A stretch of 64,000 nucleotides of DNA, from positions 1 to 64,000 of the forward strand of contig NZ_JAMXMY010000010.1 of the NCBI RefSeq assembly GCF_024055795.1. The letters run 5' to 3'. The number at the start of each line of letters is the position of its first letter. Within the stretch, counting starts at the first letter, position 1. The notes below the pieces were generated by a model. The model saw only the letters and a program-made list of their open reading frames with translations, did no database searches and was not told the DNA's origin. Origin of the DNA: Actinoallomurus purpureus. GTDB lineage: Bacteria; Actinomycetota; Actinomycetes; Streptosporangiales; Streptosporangiaceae. Made by a program: the position numbers and the translations under genes. Shown here one piece after another: positions 25,151-33,612 of this stretch.

Positions 25151-25651
25151 ATGCGCGATCGGGACGAGACGGGACGGGCGCGCAACGCGCGGCCCCGTGA
25201 CGCGTACGGACGGCCGTTGCCGCATGGAGCGGCCGGGGAGGAACGCGTCCCCGACGACTACGCGGCGGAGCCCGCCGAGGCCCTGGCCGAGGCGCAGCGG
25301 CTACTCGACGCCGACCGGCCCTTCCACGCCCACGAGGTGCTGGAGGCCGCCTGGAAGGCCGCTCCGGAGGCCGAGCGCACCCTGTGGCAGGGGCTGGCCC
25401 AGCTGGCCGTCGGATTCACGCACGTACGGCGCGGCAACGCGCAGGGGGCCCGTACGCTCCTGCACCGCGCCGCCGACCGCATCGCCCCGTACGCCGGGAG
25501 CGCGCCGCACGGGATCGCGGTCGCCGACCTCGCGCGAGAGGCGCGCGCGCTGGCGGACCTGATCGAGCGCGACGGCCTTGGCGCGGTCGCGGACACCGAC
25601 CTGGCTCCCCGGCTGCGTGGCCAGGGGCTGTTTCATCAGCCCCGTTCGTAG
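25151..25651 (+). CDS. DUF309 domain protein
   Basis: A 166-residue protein. The DUF309 core is FHAHEVLEAAWKAAP (about 60-75), with the conserved His-Glu-Val-Trp set, then LWQGLAQLAVGFTHV and GARTLLHRA. DUF309 is an all-helical domain of unknown function, possibly metal-binding through the HAHE residues. ATG at 25151 is 10 nt from GGAG; ATG at 25142 is too close to it. The last codons (GLFHQPRS) are encoded inside a large inverted repeat that also ends the convergent protease gene. Confidence 0.8.
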   Translation: MRDRDETGRARNARPRDAYGRPLPHGAAGEERVPDDYAAEPAEALAEAQRLLDADRPFHAHEVLEAAWKAAPEAERTLWQGLAQLAVGFTHVRRGNAQGARTLLHRAADRIAPYAGSAPHGIAVADLAREARALADLIERDGLGAVADTDLAPRLRGQGLFHQPRS

Positions 25652-25684
25652 CGCAGCCGGACAGCGGGCTCATGAAACAGCCCT
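25624..25684. terminator. Bidirectional terminator / long inverted repeat
   Basis: GGGGCTGTTTCATCAGCCC at 25624-25642 pairs with GGGCTCATGAAACAGCCCT at 25666-25684 with one or two mismatches and a 23-nt loop. It lies between convergent genes and contains the stop of DUF309 and the stop of the protease gene. Its ends resemble those of the inverted repeat after crp (29149-29204). Confidence 0.75.
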
Positions 25685-26879
25685 AGTCCGAGCACGACTC
25701 CGTGGAGACGCTTCCGGCGGCGGTGACGCCCGCCTGTGCGTCCGGGGAGACCTCGTGGGCGGTGAGGGCGTACCCGGTGTCCTTGTTGTCCAGGGCGGCG
25801 GCGAAGACCACGCCGTACACCTTGCCGCCCGGCGACAGCAGCGGTCCGCCGGAGTTGCCCTGCTCGACCAGTGCGCGGATGTTGTAGATCTCGCGGGTGA
25901 CCTGCCCGGAGTGGTAGATGTCCGGGCCCTTGGCCTTCTGCTTGGCGCGGACGCGGGCGGCGCGCGCGGTGATCTTCTGGTTCTTCGGATAGCCGGCGAC
26001 GACGGCGTTGTCGCGGCTCTGGGCGCCCTCGTCGAACTTCAGGGAGGGCAGGCGCAGGCCGGGGACGTCGAGGACGGCGATGTCGCGCTTGTCGTCGTAC
26101 AGCACGACCTTGGCGCGGTAGCTGTGGTCGCCCAGGGGGTACACGGTGGGACCGCTGTCGACGCCCGCGACGACGTGCGCGTTGGTCATCACGCGGCCGC
26201 GCGCGTACACGAAGCCGGTGCCCTCGATCCGGCGCTGGCAGCTGTGGGCCGTCCCCATGATCTTTACGATGCTCTTCTGGGCCGCGATCAGCTCCGGGGT
26301 GGTGAGGACCTTGGTGTCCGGGGGTGGCACCTCGGCGATGGGTTCGCCGCCGAGCCCGCCGAACACCTGCGGGAACTCCGTCTTCGAGACGAACCCACGG
26401 AAGGAGGAGAACCAGGTGGTGGCCTGCTGCGGCATGAACGTGTCGACGCCGTGCAGCACCTCGGAGTTCTTCACCTGGGTGCTCAGCCAGACGACCGGGG
26501 AGGAGATCACGGCAGTGCCGATGAACCACGCCACCACGAGCAACGCGACGATGCTGACGCACGCCCCGCCGATGGCGTCGACGCTCCGCGCCGACTCCCA
26601 GGTCACGCGGCTGCGCAGCGCGGAGCCGACGGAGGAGGCGATCAGCTGCCCGAGCGTCGCGGCCAGGAAGGCGATGACGACGGCGAGCAGCGCCTGTTGC
26701 GCGGCGCCGTCGACGACCGACTTGACCAGTGGCGGGGCGATCAGCATGCCGAGGACGACGCCCCCGACAAAGCCGATGAAGCTGAGCACGCCCACGATGA
26801 AGCCCTGCCGGTAGCCCGAGATCGCGAACAGCACGACGAGGACCAGCAGGATGAGATCAAGGATGTGATCGCCCAGCAC
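25683..26879 (-). CDS. MarP-like membrane serine protease (CvpA + trypsin-like domain)
   Basis: A 398-residue protein. Four hydrophobic helices of a CvpA/colicin V-production domain (about 5-130) precede an extracytoplasmic trypsin-like domain. The catalytic triad is visible: His in TNAHVV, Asp in DKRDIAVLDV, and Ser in QGNSGGPLL. Cysteines in SCQRR and at the very end (ESCSD) match the redox-sensitive disulfide described for mycobacterial MarP. MarP supports acid and oxidative stress survival by processing cell-wall enzymes. ATG at 26879. A NUDIX gene follows upstream on the same strand. Confidence 0.9.
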   Translation of the reverse strand: MLGDHILDLILLVLVVLFAISGYRQGFIVGVLSFIGFVGGVVLGMLIAPPLVKSVVDGAAQQALLAVVIAFLAATLGQLIASSVGSALRSRVTWESARSVDAIGGACVSIVALLVVAWFIGTAVISSPVVWLSTQVKNSEVLHGVDTFMPQQATTWFSSFRGFVSKTEFPQVFGGLGGEPIAEVPPPDTKVLTTPELIAAQKSIVKIMGTAHSCQRRIEGTGFVYARGRVMTNAHVVAGVDSGPTVYPLGDHSYRAKVVLYDDKRDIAVLDVPGLRLPSLKFDEGAQSRDNAVVAGYPKNQKITARAARVRAKQKAKGPDIYHSGQVTREIYNIRALVEQGNSGGPLLSPGGKVYGVVFAAALDNKDTGYALTAHEVSPDAQAGVTAAGSVSTESCSD

Positions 26880-26960
26880 CGGTCAACCGTATAGCGCATT
26901 GGGAGCCGGGGAAGTCCCCTCTGCGGACCACATCCGCGAGGACGGGATACGAATGGAGGA

Positions 26961-27674
26961 CTACTCGCGGCTCGCGAGGTCGATGACCTGGGCGGGAAGG
27001 TCCTCGACCCGGCCGGTGTCCCAGGGCAGGTCCCAGCCGGCGGTCTCGAGCACCGCGTGCAGGAGGCCGGCGGTGAACCCCCAGACCAGCATCCCCCGGA
27101 CGCGGAACGCCGGACCGAGGTGGCCGGAGGGGCCGCGGATGCGCAGCCGGTTGGCGGGGTCCGTCAGCTCGGACAGCGGGACCCTGGCGACCGAGGCGAC
27201 CTCGCGGGGGTCGGCCGCGTCGACGGCGGAGGGCTCCCGCCACCACGCGACCACCGGGGTGACGCGGTACCCGCTGTGCGCGACGTACATCTCCGGCATC
27301 GCCGCCAGGACCGTGACGCCGGAGGGATCCAGGCCGGTCTCCTCGGCGGCCTCGCGCAGGGCGGCTCCGACGGGTCCGCCGTCACCGGGGTCGACGCCGC
27401 CGCCGGGGAACGCCGGCTGCCCGGCGTGCTTGCGCAGGGTGTCCGCGCGCTGGAGGAGCAGGAGGTCGGGGCCGTCGGGCCCCTCGCCGAACAGGATGAG
27501 CACCGCGGCGGCGCGGGCGCCGTTCGCGGGGGGACGCAGGAGGGTGGGAACCTGCATGCGGGGGGCCTCGGCCGCGAAGTCGCGCAGCCACTCCGGGCAG
27601 TCCGTCTCCATCGAGGGCTCGACCGACATCATTGAAGGCTCAACGGAGTCCGGCTCCTGATCCTTCCCGGTCAC
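26961..27674 (-). CDS. NUDIX hydrolase, coenzyme A pyrophosphatase type
   Basis: A 237-residue protein. [18 protein letters not shown] is the CoA-group motif (UPF0035), followed by a NUDIX box with [10 protein letters not shown] and REAAEETGL (about 115-140). The enzyme would cleave CoA or oxidised CoA to 3',5'-ADP and phosphopantetheine. GTG at 27674 overlaps the nth stop by 4 bases (GTGA), so I chose it by coupling; later ATGs at 27632 and 27629 lack ribosome sites. The N-terminus shows a small internal repeat (SVEPSM twice). Operon with nth. Confidence 0.82.
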   Translation of the reverse strand: MTGKDQEPDSVEPSMMSVEPSMETDCPEWLRDFAAEAPRMQVPTLLRPPANGARAAAVLILFGEGPDGPDLLLLQRADTLRKHAGQPAFPGGGVDPGDGGPVGAALREAAEETGLDPSGVTVLAAMPEMYVAHSGYRVTPVVAWWREPSAVDAADPREVASVARVPLSELTDPANRLRIRGPSGHLGPAFRVRGMLVWGFTAGLLHAVLETAGWDLPWDTGRVEDLPAQVIDLASRE

Positions 27675-28408
27675 GAGAACGGGCCGGACTTCACCAGCTT
27701 GCGGGCGGTCTCCTCGTCGGTCGGGCCCTCGCCGTACGACGGGCACAGCCGCGCGAGCGGGCAGGCCCCGCAGGCCGGGCGCCGCGAGTGGCAGATGCGC
27801 CGGCCGTGCCAGATCAGCCGGTGGGACAGGATCGTCCAGTCCTTGCGCGGGATCAGCTCTCCGACCTCGTACTCGATCTTGACCGGATCGGTCTCGGTGG
27901 TCCACCCGAACCGCTTGGACAGCCGCGAGAAGTGGGTGTCGACCGTGATGCCCGGGACGTCGAAGGCGTTGCCGAGCACGACGTTGGCGGTCTTGCGCCC
28001 CACACCGGGCAGCGTCACGAGCTCCTCGAGGGTGCGCGGCACCTCGCCGCCGAAACGATCGCACAGCTCGTGGCCGAGCCCCAGCAGGCTGTTCGTCTTG
28101 GCCCGGAAGAAGCCCGTCGACTGAATGATCTTCTCGACCTCCTCGCGTTCGGCCGCCGCGAGGTCCGCCGCGGTCGGGTACCGGGCGAAGAGGGTCGGGG
28201 TGACCATGTTGACGCGCTTGTCCGTCGTCTGCGCGGACAGGATCGTCGCCACCAGGAGCTGGAACGGATCGACGAAATCAAGCTCGCAATGTGCGTCCGG
28301 GTACACTTCCGCGAGCTCTCGGTTGATCCGGCGGGCCCGGCGTACGAGGGCGAGACGCGACTCCGGTTTGCGTGGCACGAACGCAAGGGTAACGGGGGGG
28401 TCGCCCAA
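27671..28408 (-). CDS. nth: Endonuclease III (DNA glycosylase/AP lyase)
   Basis: A 245-residue HhH-GPD glycosylase. The hairpin is [14 protein letters not shown] with the catalytic Lys. [13 protein letters not shown] holds the catalytic Asp. A [4Fe-4S] loop follows as Cys-X6-Cys-X2-Cys-X5-Cys ([17 protein letters not shown]). It excises oxidised pyrimidines in base-excision repair. TTG at 28408 has AGGATGAG upstream; GTG at 28384 is the alternative. Divergent from crp, 54 bp away, as I recall for Streptomyces. Confidence 0.93.
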   Translation of the reverse strand: MGDPPVTLAFVPRKPESRLALVRRARRINRELAEVYPDAHCELDFVDPFQLLVATILSAQTTDKRVNMVTPTLFARYPTAADLAAAEREEVEKIIQSTGFFRAKTNSLLGLGHELCDRFGGEVPRTLEELVTLPGVGRKTANVVLGNAFDVPGITVDTHFSRLSKRFGWTTETDPVKIEYEVGELIPRKDWTILSHRLIWHGRRICHSRRPACGACPLARLCPSYGEGPTDEETARKLVKSGPFS

Positions 28409-28462
28409 AACTCATCCTGCGATGTGCGTCACACTGTGGTCGTACGTCAGCTAGGAGGAAAC

Positions 28463-29149
28463 GTGAACGACCGCGACGTGGAGGTTCTGGGACGGGCCCC
28501 GCTGTTCGAAGGACTCGACGACGAGGGGGCCAAGGCGCTCCGCGCCATCGTGACAGAAGTCCACCTGTCCCGCGGTCAGACGCTCTTTTCCGAGGATCAA
28601 GAGGGCGACCGGCTCTACGTCGTCCTCGACGGCAAGATCAAGCTCACTCGGACGGCACCGGACGGCCGGGAGAACCTCCTGAGCGTCCTGGGCCCCAGCG
28701 AGATGTTCGGCGAGCTGTCACTGTTCGACCCCAGGCCGCGCACGGCCAGCGCCATCGCCGTGACGGAGTCCCGCCTGGCCGCGCTGAGCCACAGCGACCT
28801 GTGGCCGTTCCTCAAGGACCACCCCGAGATCAGCGTCCACCTGCTGCGCGCCCTCGCCCAGCGCCTGCGCCGGACCAACGAGAACATGGCCGACCTCGTC
28901 TTCACGGACGTGCCCGGCCGGGTCGCCAAGGCCCTGCTCGACCTCGCCGAGCGGTTCGGCCAGCCGTCCGAGAGCGGCCTGCACGTCCACCACGACCTGA
29001 CGCAGGAAGAGCTCGCCCAGCTCGTCGGCGCGTCGCGTGAGACGGTGAACAAGGCTCTGGCCGACTTCGCCCAGCGCGGCTGGCTGCGGATCGAGGCCCG
29101 CGCCGTACAGGTCCTCGACATCGACCGCCTCCGCAGGCGCTCGCGCTAA
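28463..29149 (+). CDS. crp: Crp/Fnr family transcription regulator
   Basis: A 228-residue protein. A cyclic-nucleotide-binding domain (GDRLYVVLDGKIKL and FGELSLFDPRPRTASA, the phosphate-binding cassette) precedes a winged helix with LTQEELAQLVGASRETVNK as recognition region. From memory it closely matches Streptomyces Crp, which affects germination, development and antibiotic synthesis. GTG at 28463 has a strong AGGAGG 4-5 nt upstream. The short promoter contains GTGCGTCACACTG, with TCACA and GTG half sites that could allow autoregulation; this is speculative. Confidence 0.92.
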   Translation: MNDRDVEVLGRAPLFEGLDDEGAKALRAIVTEVHLSRGQTLFSEDQEGDRLYVVLDGKIKLTRTAPDGRENLLSVLGPSEMFGELSLFDPRPRTASAIAVTESRLAALSHSDLWPFLKDHPEISVHLLRALAQRLRRTNENMADLVFTDVPGRVAKALLDLAERFGQPSESGLHVHHDLTQEELAQLVGASRETVNKALADFAQRGWLRIEARAVQVLDIDRLRRRSR

Positions 29150-29204
29150 GGGCCTGTCTCAAAGCCCCACTGTCCTACTGCGCGGCGACTTCGAGACAGG
29201 CCCT
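29149..29204 (+). terminator. Terminator / inverted repeat after crp
   Basis: AGGGCCTGTCTC pairs perfectly with GAGACAGGCCCT around a 32-nt loop, starting at the crp stop. The ends resemble the inverted repeat at 25624-25684. Confidence 0.7.
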
Positions 29205-29249
29205 GGGGCCTGTGTCACCGGCCCGCTGCGCGGCGCCGAGAAGCAGTCC

Positions 29250-30029
29250 TCAGATCGCGCCCCGCTCGGCGAGATGGTCGAGCTGGGCCTGGACGGACCA
29301 TTCGGCGGCCGGCCACAGCGACCGGTCGACGTCGGCGTACACCCGCTCCACCACCTCCCGCGCCGTGCGGGCCCCGGCCGCGACCGCGACCTCGACCTGC
29401 TGAAGGCGTTCGCGCCGGTGGGCGATGTAGTGGTCGAGCGCGCCGACGGGGTCGTCGAGCCTGGGCCCGTGGCCCGGGAGGATCACGCGGGTGCCCTCGG
29501 CCATCGCCCGCAGCCGGTCCAGGGACGCGAGGTAGTCCCCGAGCCGGTGCACGACGGTGGTGCCGTAGCCGAGCACCGTGTCGCCGGTGAGGACGGCACG
29601 GTCGCCCGGCAGCCAGAAGGACAGCGAGTCGGGGCTGTGGCCCGGTGTCTCCATGACCCGCAGCTCCAGCCCGTCCAGCTCGACGACGTCGCCCTCGCCC
29701 AATCCCTCCTCGCCCAGCCGCAGCGCCGGGTCGAGGGCACGGACGGGTACGGGGCGTGAGCCCTCGGCGGCCAGCTCGGCGAAGCGCCGCGCGCCCTCGG
29801 CGTGGTCCGGATGGCCGTGCGTGAGCAGCACGAGGGCCACGCGCCCCGCCTCGGCGGCGACCCTGCGCAGGTGCTCCTCGTGCTCCGGCCCCGGGTCGAC
29901 GACGATCGACCGCTCGGCGCCCGGTTCGCGCAGCACCCAGGTGTTGGTGCCGTCGAGGGTCATCGGTGAGGGGTTCGGCGCCAGCACGCACCGCGCCCGC
30001 TCGGTGCCCATTCCGTCGATGCCCGGCAT
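29250..30029 (-). CDS. MBL-fold metallo-hydrolase (LACTB2-like)
   Basis: A 259-residue metallo-beta-lactamase-fold protein. NPSPMTLDGTNTWVL opens it, typical of the LACTB2/glyoxalase-II-like group. The metal motif THGHPDHAEG follows, then ETPGHSPDSL, LTGDTVLGYG, and PGHGPR; a C-terminal helical domain ends it. Substrate unknown: thioesters or RNA in relatives. ATG at 30029 follows GGGAG; GTG at 30047 overlaps the upstream stop (GTGA) and is an equally possible coupled start. Operon with the NUDIX gene upstream. Confidence 0.85.
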   Translation of the reverse strand: MPGIDGMGTERARCVLAPNPSPMTLDGTNTWVLREPGAERSIVVDPGPEHEEHLRRVAAEAGRVALVLLTHGHPDHAEGARRFAELAAEGSRPVPVRALDPALRLGEEGLGEGDVVELDGLELRVMETPGHSPDSLSFWLPGDRAVLTGDTVLGYGTTVVHRLGDYLASLDRLRAMAEGTRVILPGHGPRLDDPVGALDHYIAHRRERLQQVEVAVAAGARTAREVVERVYADVDRSLWPAAEWSVQAQLDHLAERGAI

Positions 30030-30043
30030 CGTGCTCCCACCCG

Positions 30044-30919
30044 TCACGGCCGGGCTCCGGGGACGTGCCCGTCGAGCTCCGGCGGCAGGATGAGGTAGAC
30101 GCCGTCGCCCGTCACCCGTGTCTCGGGCAGCCGGGGCCGTACGCCCCGTCCGGCGGCGAGCACCGCGGCGACCGAGTCGTACGCCGCCAGCTCGGTGAGC
30201 GTCACCATGGTCGGCGGCAGCAGCGCCATCTCGCCGCGCCGGGCGGCCTCCACCGCCTCGCGGGGGCGTACCCACGCCACCCGGTCGGACTCCGTGCTCA
30301 CGTCGCGGGTGCGCTGCCCGGCCGGCAGCGCCGCGACGAAGAACCTCGTGTCGTAGCGGCGTGCCTCGATCACCGGCGTGATCCAGTGCGCCCAGGGCCG
30401 CATCAGGTCGCCCCGCAGCACCAGGCCGCGCTTGTCGAGCAGCGCGGCGAGCGACAGCGAACGGTCGAGCAGGGCCAGCCGGTCGGCCTCCCAGTCGTCG
30501 CCGCTGATGTCACCGGCGATCGTGTCCGGCGTGGGCCCGGCGAGGAGCACGCCCGACTCCTCGAACGTCTCGCGTACGGCCGCGCAGACCAGCTCGCGGG
30601 CGAGGGTCTCCCCGGCCCCGAACGCCGCGCCCCACTCCGTGGGCGACGGCCCGGACCACCCGACCGTACTGTCGCCGTCCCGTACGTCCACCGAACCGCC
30701 CGGGAAGACGTACGCCCCCGCCGCGGACGGCATCGACGTCACCCGGCGCAGCATGTACACCTCGATGCCGCCGACGGCGTCGCGGAGCAGGACGACCGTC
30801 GAGGCGTCCCGTGGCACGGCCGCTTCCGCCCGGCCCTCTTCGATGTCGCGCGCGCGTTCGGCCATCTGGTCCGGCAGCCGAAGGCCGGGGACGTCCGCCA
30901 ACGGGGCCTCCTCGTTCAC
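30044..30919 (-). CDS. NUDIX hydrolase (NUDT19-like layout)
   Basis: A 291-residue protein. STVVLLRDAVGGIEVYMLRR starts the fold; GAYVFPGGSVD is separated by an insertion from AAVRETFEESGVLL, so the NUDIX box is split as in NUDT7/NUDT19-type enzymes. MRPWAHWITPVIEARRYDTRFFVAALP is typical of this group (positions about 165-195). Probably hydrolyses an acyl-CoA or nucleotide derivative. ATG at 30919. First gene of a unit with the MBL hydrolase. Confidence 0.85.
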   Translation of the reverse strand: MNEEAPLADVPGLRLPDQMAERARDIEEGRAEAAVPRDASTVVLLRDAVGGIEVYMLRRVTSMPSAAGAYVFPGGSVDVRDGDSTVGWSGPSPTEWGAAFGAGETLARELVCAAVRETFEESGVLLAGPTPDTIAGDISGDDWEADRLALLDRSLSLAALLDKRGLVLRGDLMRPWAHWITPVIEARRYDTRFFVAALPAGQRTRDVSTESDRVAWVRPREAVEAARRGEMALLPPTMVTLTELAAYDSVAAVLAAGRGVRPRLPETRVTGDGVYLILPPELDGHVPGARP

Positions 30920-30981
30920 GGCGGGCCGGGACGCCGTCCGAGAAGTAGGACGACGTCCCCGCGGGGGTTGTCAGCCGAACG

Positions 30982-31443
30982 CTATTCGACCTCGGCGATC
31001 AGTTCGACCTCCACGGGCGCGTCACGCGGCAGGACCGCGACGCCCACGGCGCTGCGCGCGTGCCGGCCCGCGTCGCCGAACACCTCGCCCAGCAGGTCAC
31101 TCGCCCCGTTGATGACCTGCGGCTGACCGTAGAAGTCCGGCGCGCTGGCCACGAAACCGACGACCTTGACGATGCGGCGCACCCGCGACAGCTCGCCGAC
31201 CTCGGCCTTGACGGCGGCGATCGCGTTCAGCGCGGCGGCACGGGCCAGCTCGGCGGCCTGCTCCTCGCCGATCTCCGCGCCGACCTTGCCGGTCGCGAGC
31301 AGCTTGCCGTCGACGATGGGCAGTTGCCCGGACGTGTAGACCAGGTTCCCCGTCCGCACGGTGGGGACGTACGACGCCAGCGGCGCCACGACGTCCGGCA
31401 CCTCCAGCCCGAGCTCCCGAACCCGCTCCTCCGGCGTGCTCAC
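30982..31443 (-). CDS. RidA family protein (enamine/imine deaminase)
   Basis: A 153-residue YjgF/YER057c/UK114 protein. TGNLVYTSGQLPIVDG and a C-terminal PVEVELIAEVE frame the fold; the family hydrolyses reactive enamines and imines such as 2-aminoacrylate. The usual active Arg region near residue 105 reads ASAPDFYGQP, so it belongs to the longer, less studied subgroup. GTG at 31443 overlaps the DUF4177 stop by 4 bases with GGGAG upstream. Confidence 0.85.
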   Translation of the reverse strand: MSTPEERVRELGLEVPDVVAPLASYVPTVRTGNLVYTSGQLPIVDGKLLATGKVGAEIGEEQAAELARAAALNAIAAVKAEVGELSRVRRIVKVVGFVASAPDFYGQPQVINGASDLLGEVFGDAGRHARSAVGVAVLPRDAPVEVELIAEVE

Positions 31444-31610
31444 TGCTTCTCCCGCTTGAGGTAGGCCACCAGGTTCTCGGGGTTCGGCCCGGGGATGACG
31501 GTGACGAGCTCCCACCCGTCCTGCCCCCAGTTGTCGAGGATCTGCTTCGTCGCGTGCACGAGCAGTGGAACGGTCGCGTACTCAAACGAACGATGGCCTG
31601 ATTCGCTCAT
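31440..31610 (-). CDS. DUF4177 small protein
   Basis: A 56-residue protein: SFEYATVPLLVHATKQILD, then WGQDGWELVTVIPGPNPENL and a basic end (YLKREKQ). This is the actinobacterial DUF4177 pattern (Trp-Gly-X-X-Gly-Trp-Glu-Leu). ATG at 31610 has GGGGAG just upstream; an earlier ATG at 31637 is possible. Coupled to ridA by a 4-bp overlap. Function unknown. Confidence 0.8.
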   Translation of the reverse strand: MSESGHRSFEYATVPLLVHATKQILDNWGQDGWELVTVIPGPNPENLVAYLKREKQ

Positions 31611-31866
31611 GATCTCCCCAGGGGTCGTAACTGGCATGAACCTGCACGCCGCATCCTACGTACGGCAGTCGTTCGGCAGGATCAATGGAAGCGAAGCGAG
31701 CCCGGCAAGTCAGCGGAAAGCCAACCGAGCCCGGTTCGACACCTAGTCGAAGGTCCTCGACGGCGCGCCGTATGACCGCCGGGAGCGCCTGCTCGGTGCG
31801 CCGGCTGCGCGCCACCGGCCGTGAGGTGCCTGCCGAACTGCCCGCCCGCAGGAGCCAGGCCGGGCG

Positions 31867-33099
31867 TCAGCGCATCGGGAGGCCGAGGCCCCGGCCCGCC
31901 TCGCGCAGTTCCTCCCGGGCGTCGGGGTGCGCGACCCGGTCCACGATCTGCTGCGCCTGGGACGCCGCGTCATTTCCCCAAATCGCGGCGGTGCCCTGCT
32001 CGCTGACGATGAAACTGTGCTGGAAGGAGGTCACCGGTCCGGCCACCAGGGGAACCACCGTCGAGACGTTCGCCTTCGGATGCCACGACGGCAACGCGAT
32101 GATCGCATGGCCGCCGGGCGAGTGCAGCGCCCCGACCACGAAATCGGTCTGCCCGCCGAACCCGGAGTAGATCGACCCGTGCACGCATGCCGCGTTCGCC
32201 TGAGCGAACAGGTCGACCTGCAACGCCCCGTTCACCGAGACCAGGCGCGGCCGGCGCGCGATGAGTCCCGGGTCGTTGGTCGTCTCCGTGCGCAGCATCC
32301 GCACCCGCTCGTTGCGGTCCAGCCAGTCGTACAGCTCCGGCGATCCGAATGCGAACGACGCGGTGATCGGGTTCGCCGGGGACAGCGCTCCCGCCTTCTC
32401 CAGGGCGAGTACCCCGTCGCTGAACATCTCCGACCAGATGCCCAGCCCGCGCCGGGACAGCAGTGACTCCAGCACGGCGTCCGGCACGGCTCCGATGCCC
32501 AGTTGCAGCGTCGCCTCGTCCGGCACCAGCTCCGCGATCCGCTCACCGATCGCCTGCGACACCGCTCCAAGTGGACGCCGTACGGGCCCCGGCAGTTCGA
32601 CGGCGGCCTCGATCCCGTAGTCGAACTGGTCCACCGGCAGGACCGCGTCTCCGAACGTGTACGGCACCCGCGGGTTCACCTGTGCAACCACCAGGCCGCC
32701 ATGTGCCCGTGCGGCCTCGATCGCCGCCGGCAGGATGTTCACCTCGGTTCCCAGGGACACGGTCCCGTGCACCGGCGGCGACGTCTGCACCATCACGACG
32801 TCCGGCACGAGCATCTCCTTCAACAGCTGCGGCACCAGCGACAGCCTGCACGGGAAATACCGCAGTCCGGCCCGCCCACGCTGTCCCGGGCCAACGAACG
32901 GGGTCTCCAGCACGACCCCGTCCCGATCCGGCAGGCCGGCCTGGCCGTTGATCACGAACAGCCCGTACTCGGCGACCGCCCCGTCCAGGACGGCCAGGGC
33001 TTGCCAAGGGGTGGCGAAATTGCCGCCCGCCACCACCCGTGCCCGCTCCGGCAGTCCCGACAGCACCGCCGCCAGCCGCGACTCCGAGATCACCCGCAT
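31867..33099 (-). CDS. Acetyl-CoA hydrolase / CoA-transferase family protein
   Basis: A 410-residue class I CoA transferase of the 4-hydroxybutyrate/acetate CoA-transferase group. LQLGIGAVPDAVL lies before GIWSEMFSDG, whose Glu would be the covalent catalytic residue. GGQTDFVVGALHSPGGHAII, PSWHPKANVSTVVP and an FIVSEQGTAAI-type end follow. It exchanges CoA between acyl-CoA and a carboxylic acid such as acetate. ATG at 33099. Stands alone. Confidence 0.87.
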   Translation of the reverse strand: MRVISESRLAAVLSGLPERARVVAGGNFATPWQALAVLDGAVAEYGLFVINGQAGLPDRDGVVLETPFVGPGQRGRAGLRYFPCRLSLVPQLLKEMLVPDVVMVQTSPPVHGTVSLGTEVNILPAAIEAARAHGGLVVAQVNPRVPYTFGDAVLPVDQFDYGIEAAVELPGPVRRPLGAVSQAIGERIAELVPDEATLQLGIGAVPDAVLESLLSRRGLGIWSEMFSDGVLALEKAGALSPANPITASFAFGSPELYDWLDRNERVRMLRTETTNDPGLIARRPRLVSVNGALQVDLFAQANAACVHGSIYSGFGGQTDFVVGALHSPGGHAIIALPSWHPKANVSTVVPLVAGPVTSFQHSFIVSEQGTAAIWGNDAASQAQQIVDRVAHPDAREELREAGRGLGLPMR

Positions 33100-33612
33100 C
33101 AGTCACCTTCTCGCCATCATCCGGTTAAGGCCTCCCCCGCGAGTGCTCCGCCGCCTCTGCCCGGCGGATCGCCGGGAGCCGGCCGCCATGCCCCTCTACC
33201 GCCGGCGATCTCAGTCATCGACCGCGACGACATTGGCCGTGTGGCGGCGCGCCGGGCGGTAACTCGATGACCGCGGTCATCGCGTGCGCCCCGGCGGGGA
33301 TGAAGGGCGGTGCTGCGTCCTGCAGCAGGGTGAGCCCATCGCCGGCTAGGACAAGACAGCCCCGCGATCTGTGACAGCCCCGGCGAAATCCGCTCGTCAC
33401 AGGTCCGAACGCCGTCCTGTCCTTCCGTGCAGACTCGTGCCATCGGCGACCAATGGGATCCGGTTCCGGATGAGCGGGCGGCCGATCGACGAGCCGCACC
33501 TGATGGAAGACGCACTGCGGTGGCTGGCCTAGTGGCGCGCCCATTCGCCGACGCTGCGCGGGCGGCTCCTCGTGTCGTACGCGCGCGGGGGTTCGGATGC
33601 GGGCTCTAGGGC
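33100..33612. other. Gap with possible small ORF and duplicated slipin 3' end
   Basis: About 510 bases with no solid gene. A 53-codon plus-strand frame (GTG 33371 to TAG 33532, ending EDALRWLA) has no ribosome site and I do not accept it. ACGCTGCGCGGGCGGCTCCTC occurs at 33551-33571 and again at 33616-33636, where it is the 3' end of the slipin gene. Confidence 0.5.

Noticed and set aside
28418-28450. Crp autoregulatory site upstream of crp
   Set aside because: TCACA and GTG half sites are present but their spacing does not clearly match a Crp dyad; kept only as a remark in the gene entry.
33371-33532. Possible 53-residue plus-strand gene
   Set aside because: No ribosome site, Arg-rich start, no homology recognised.
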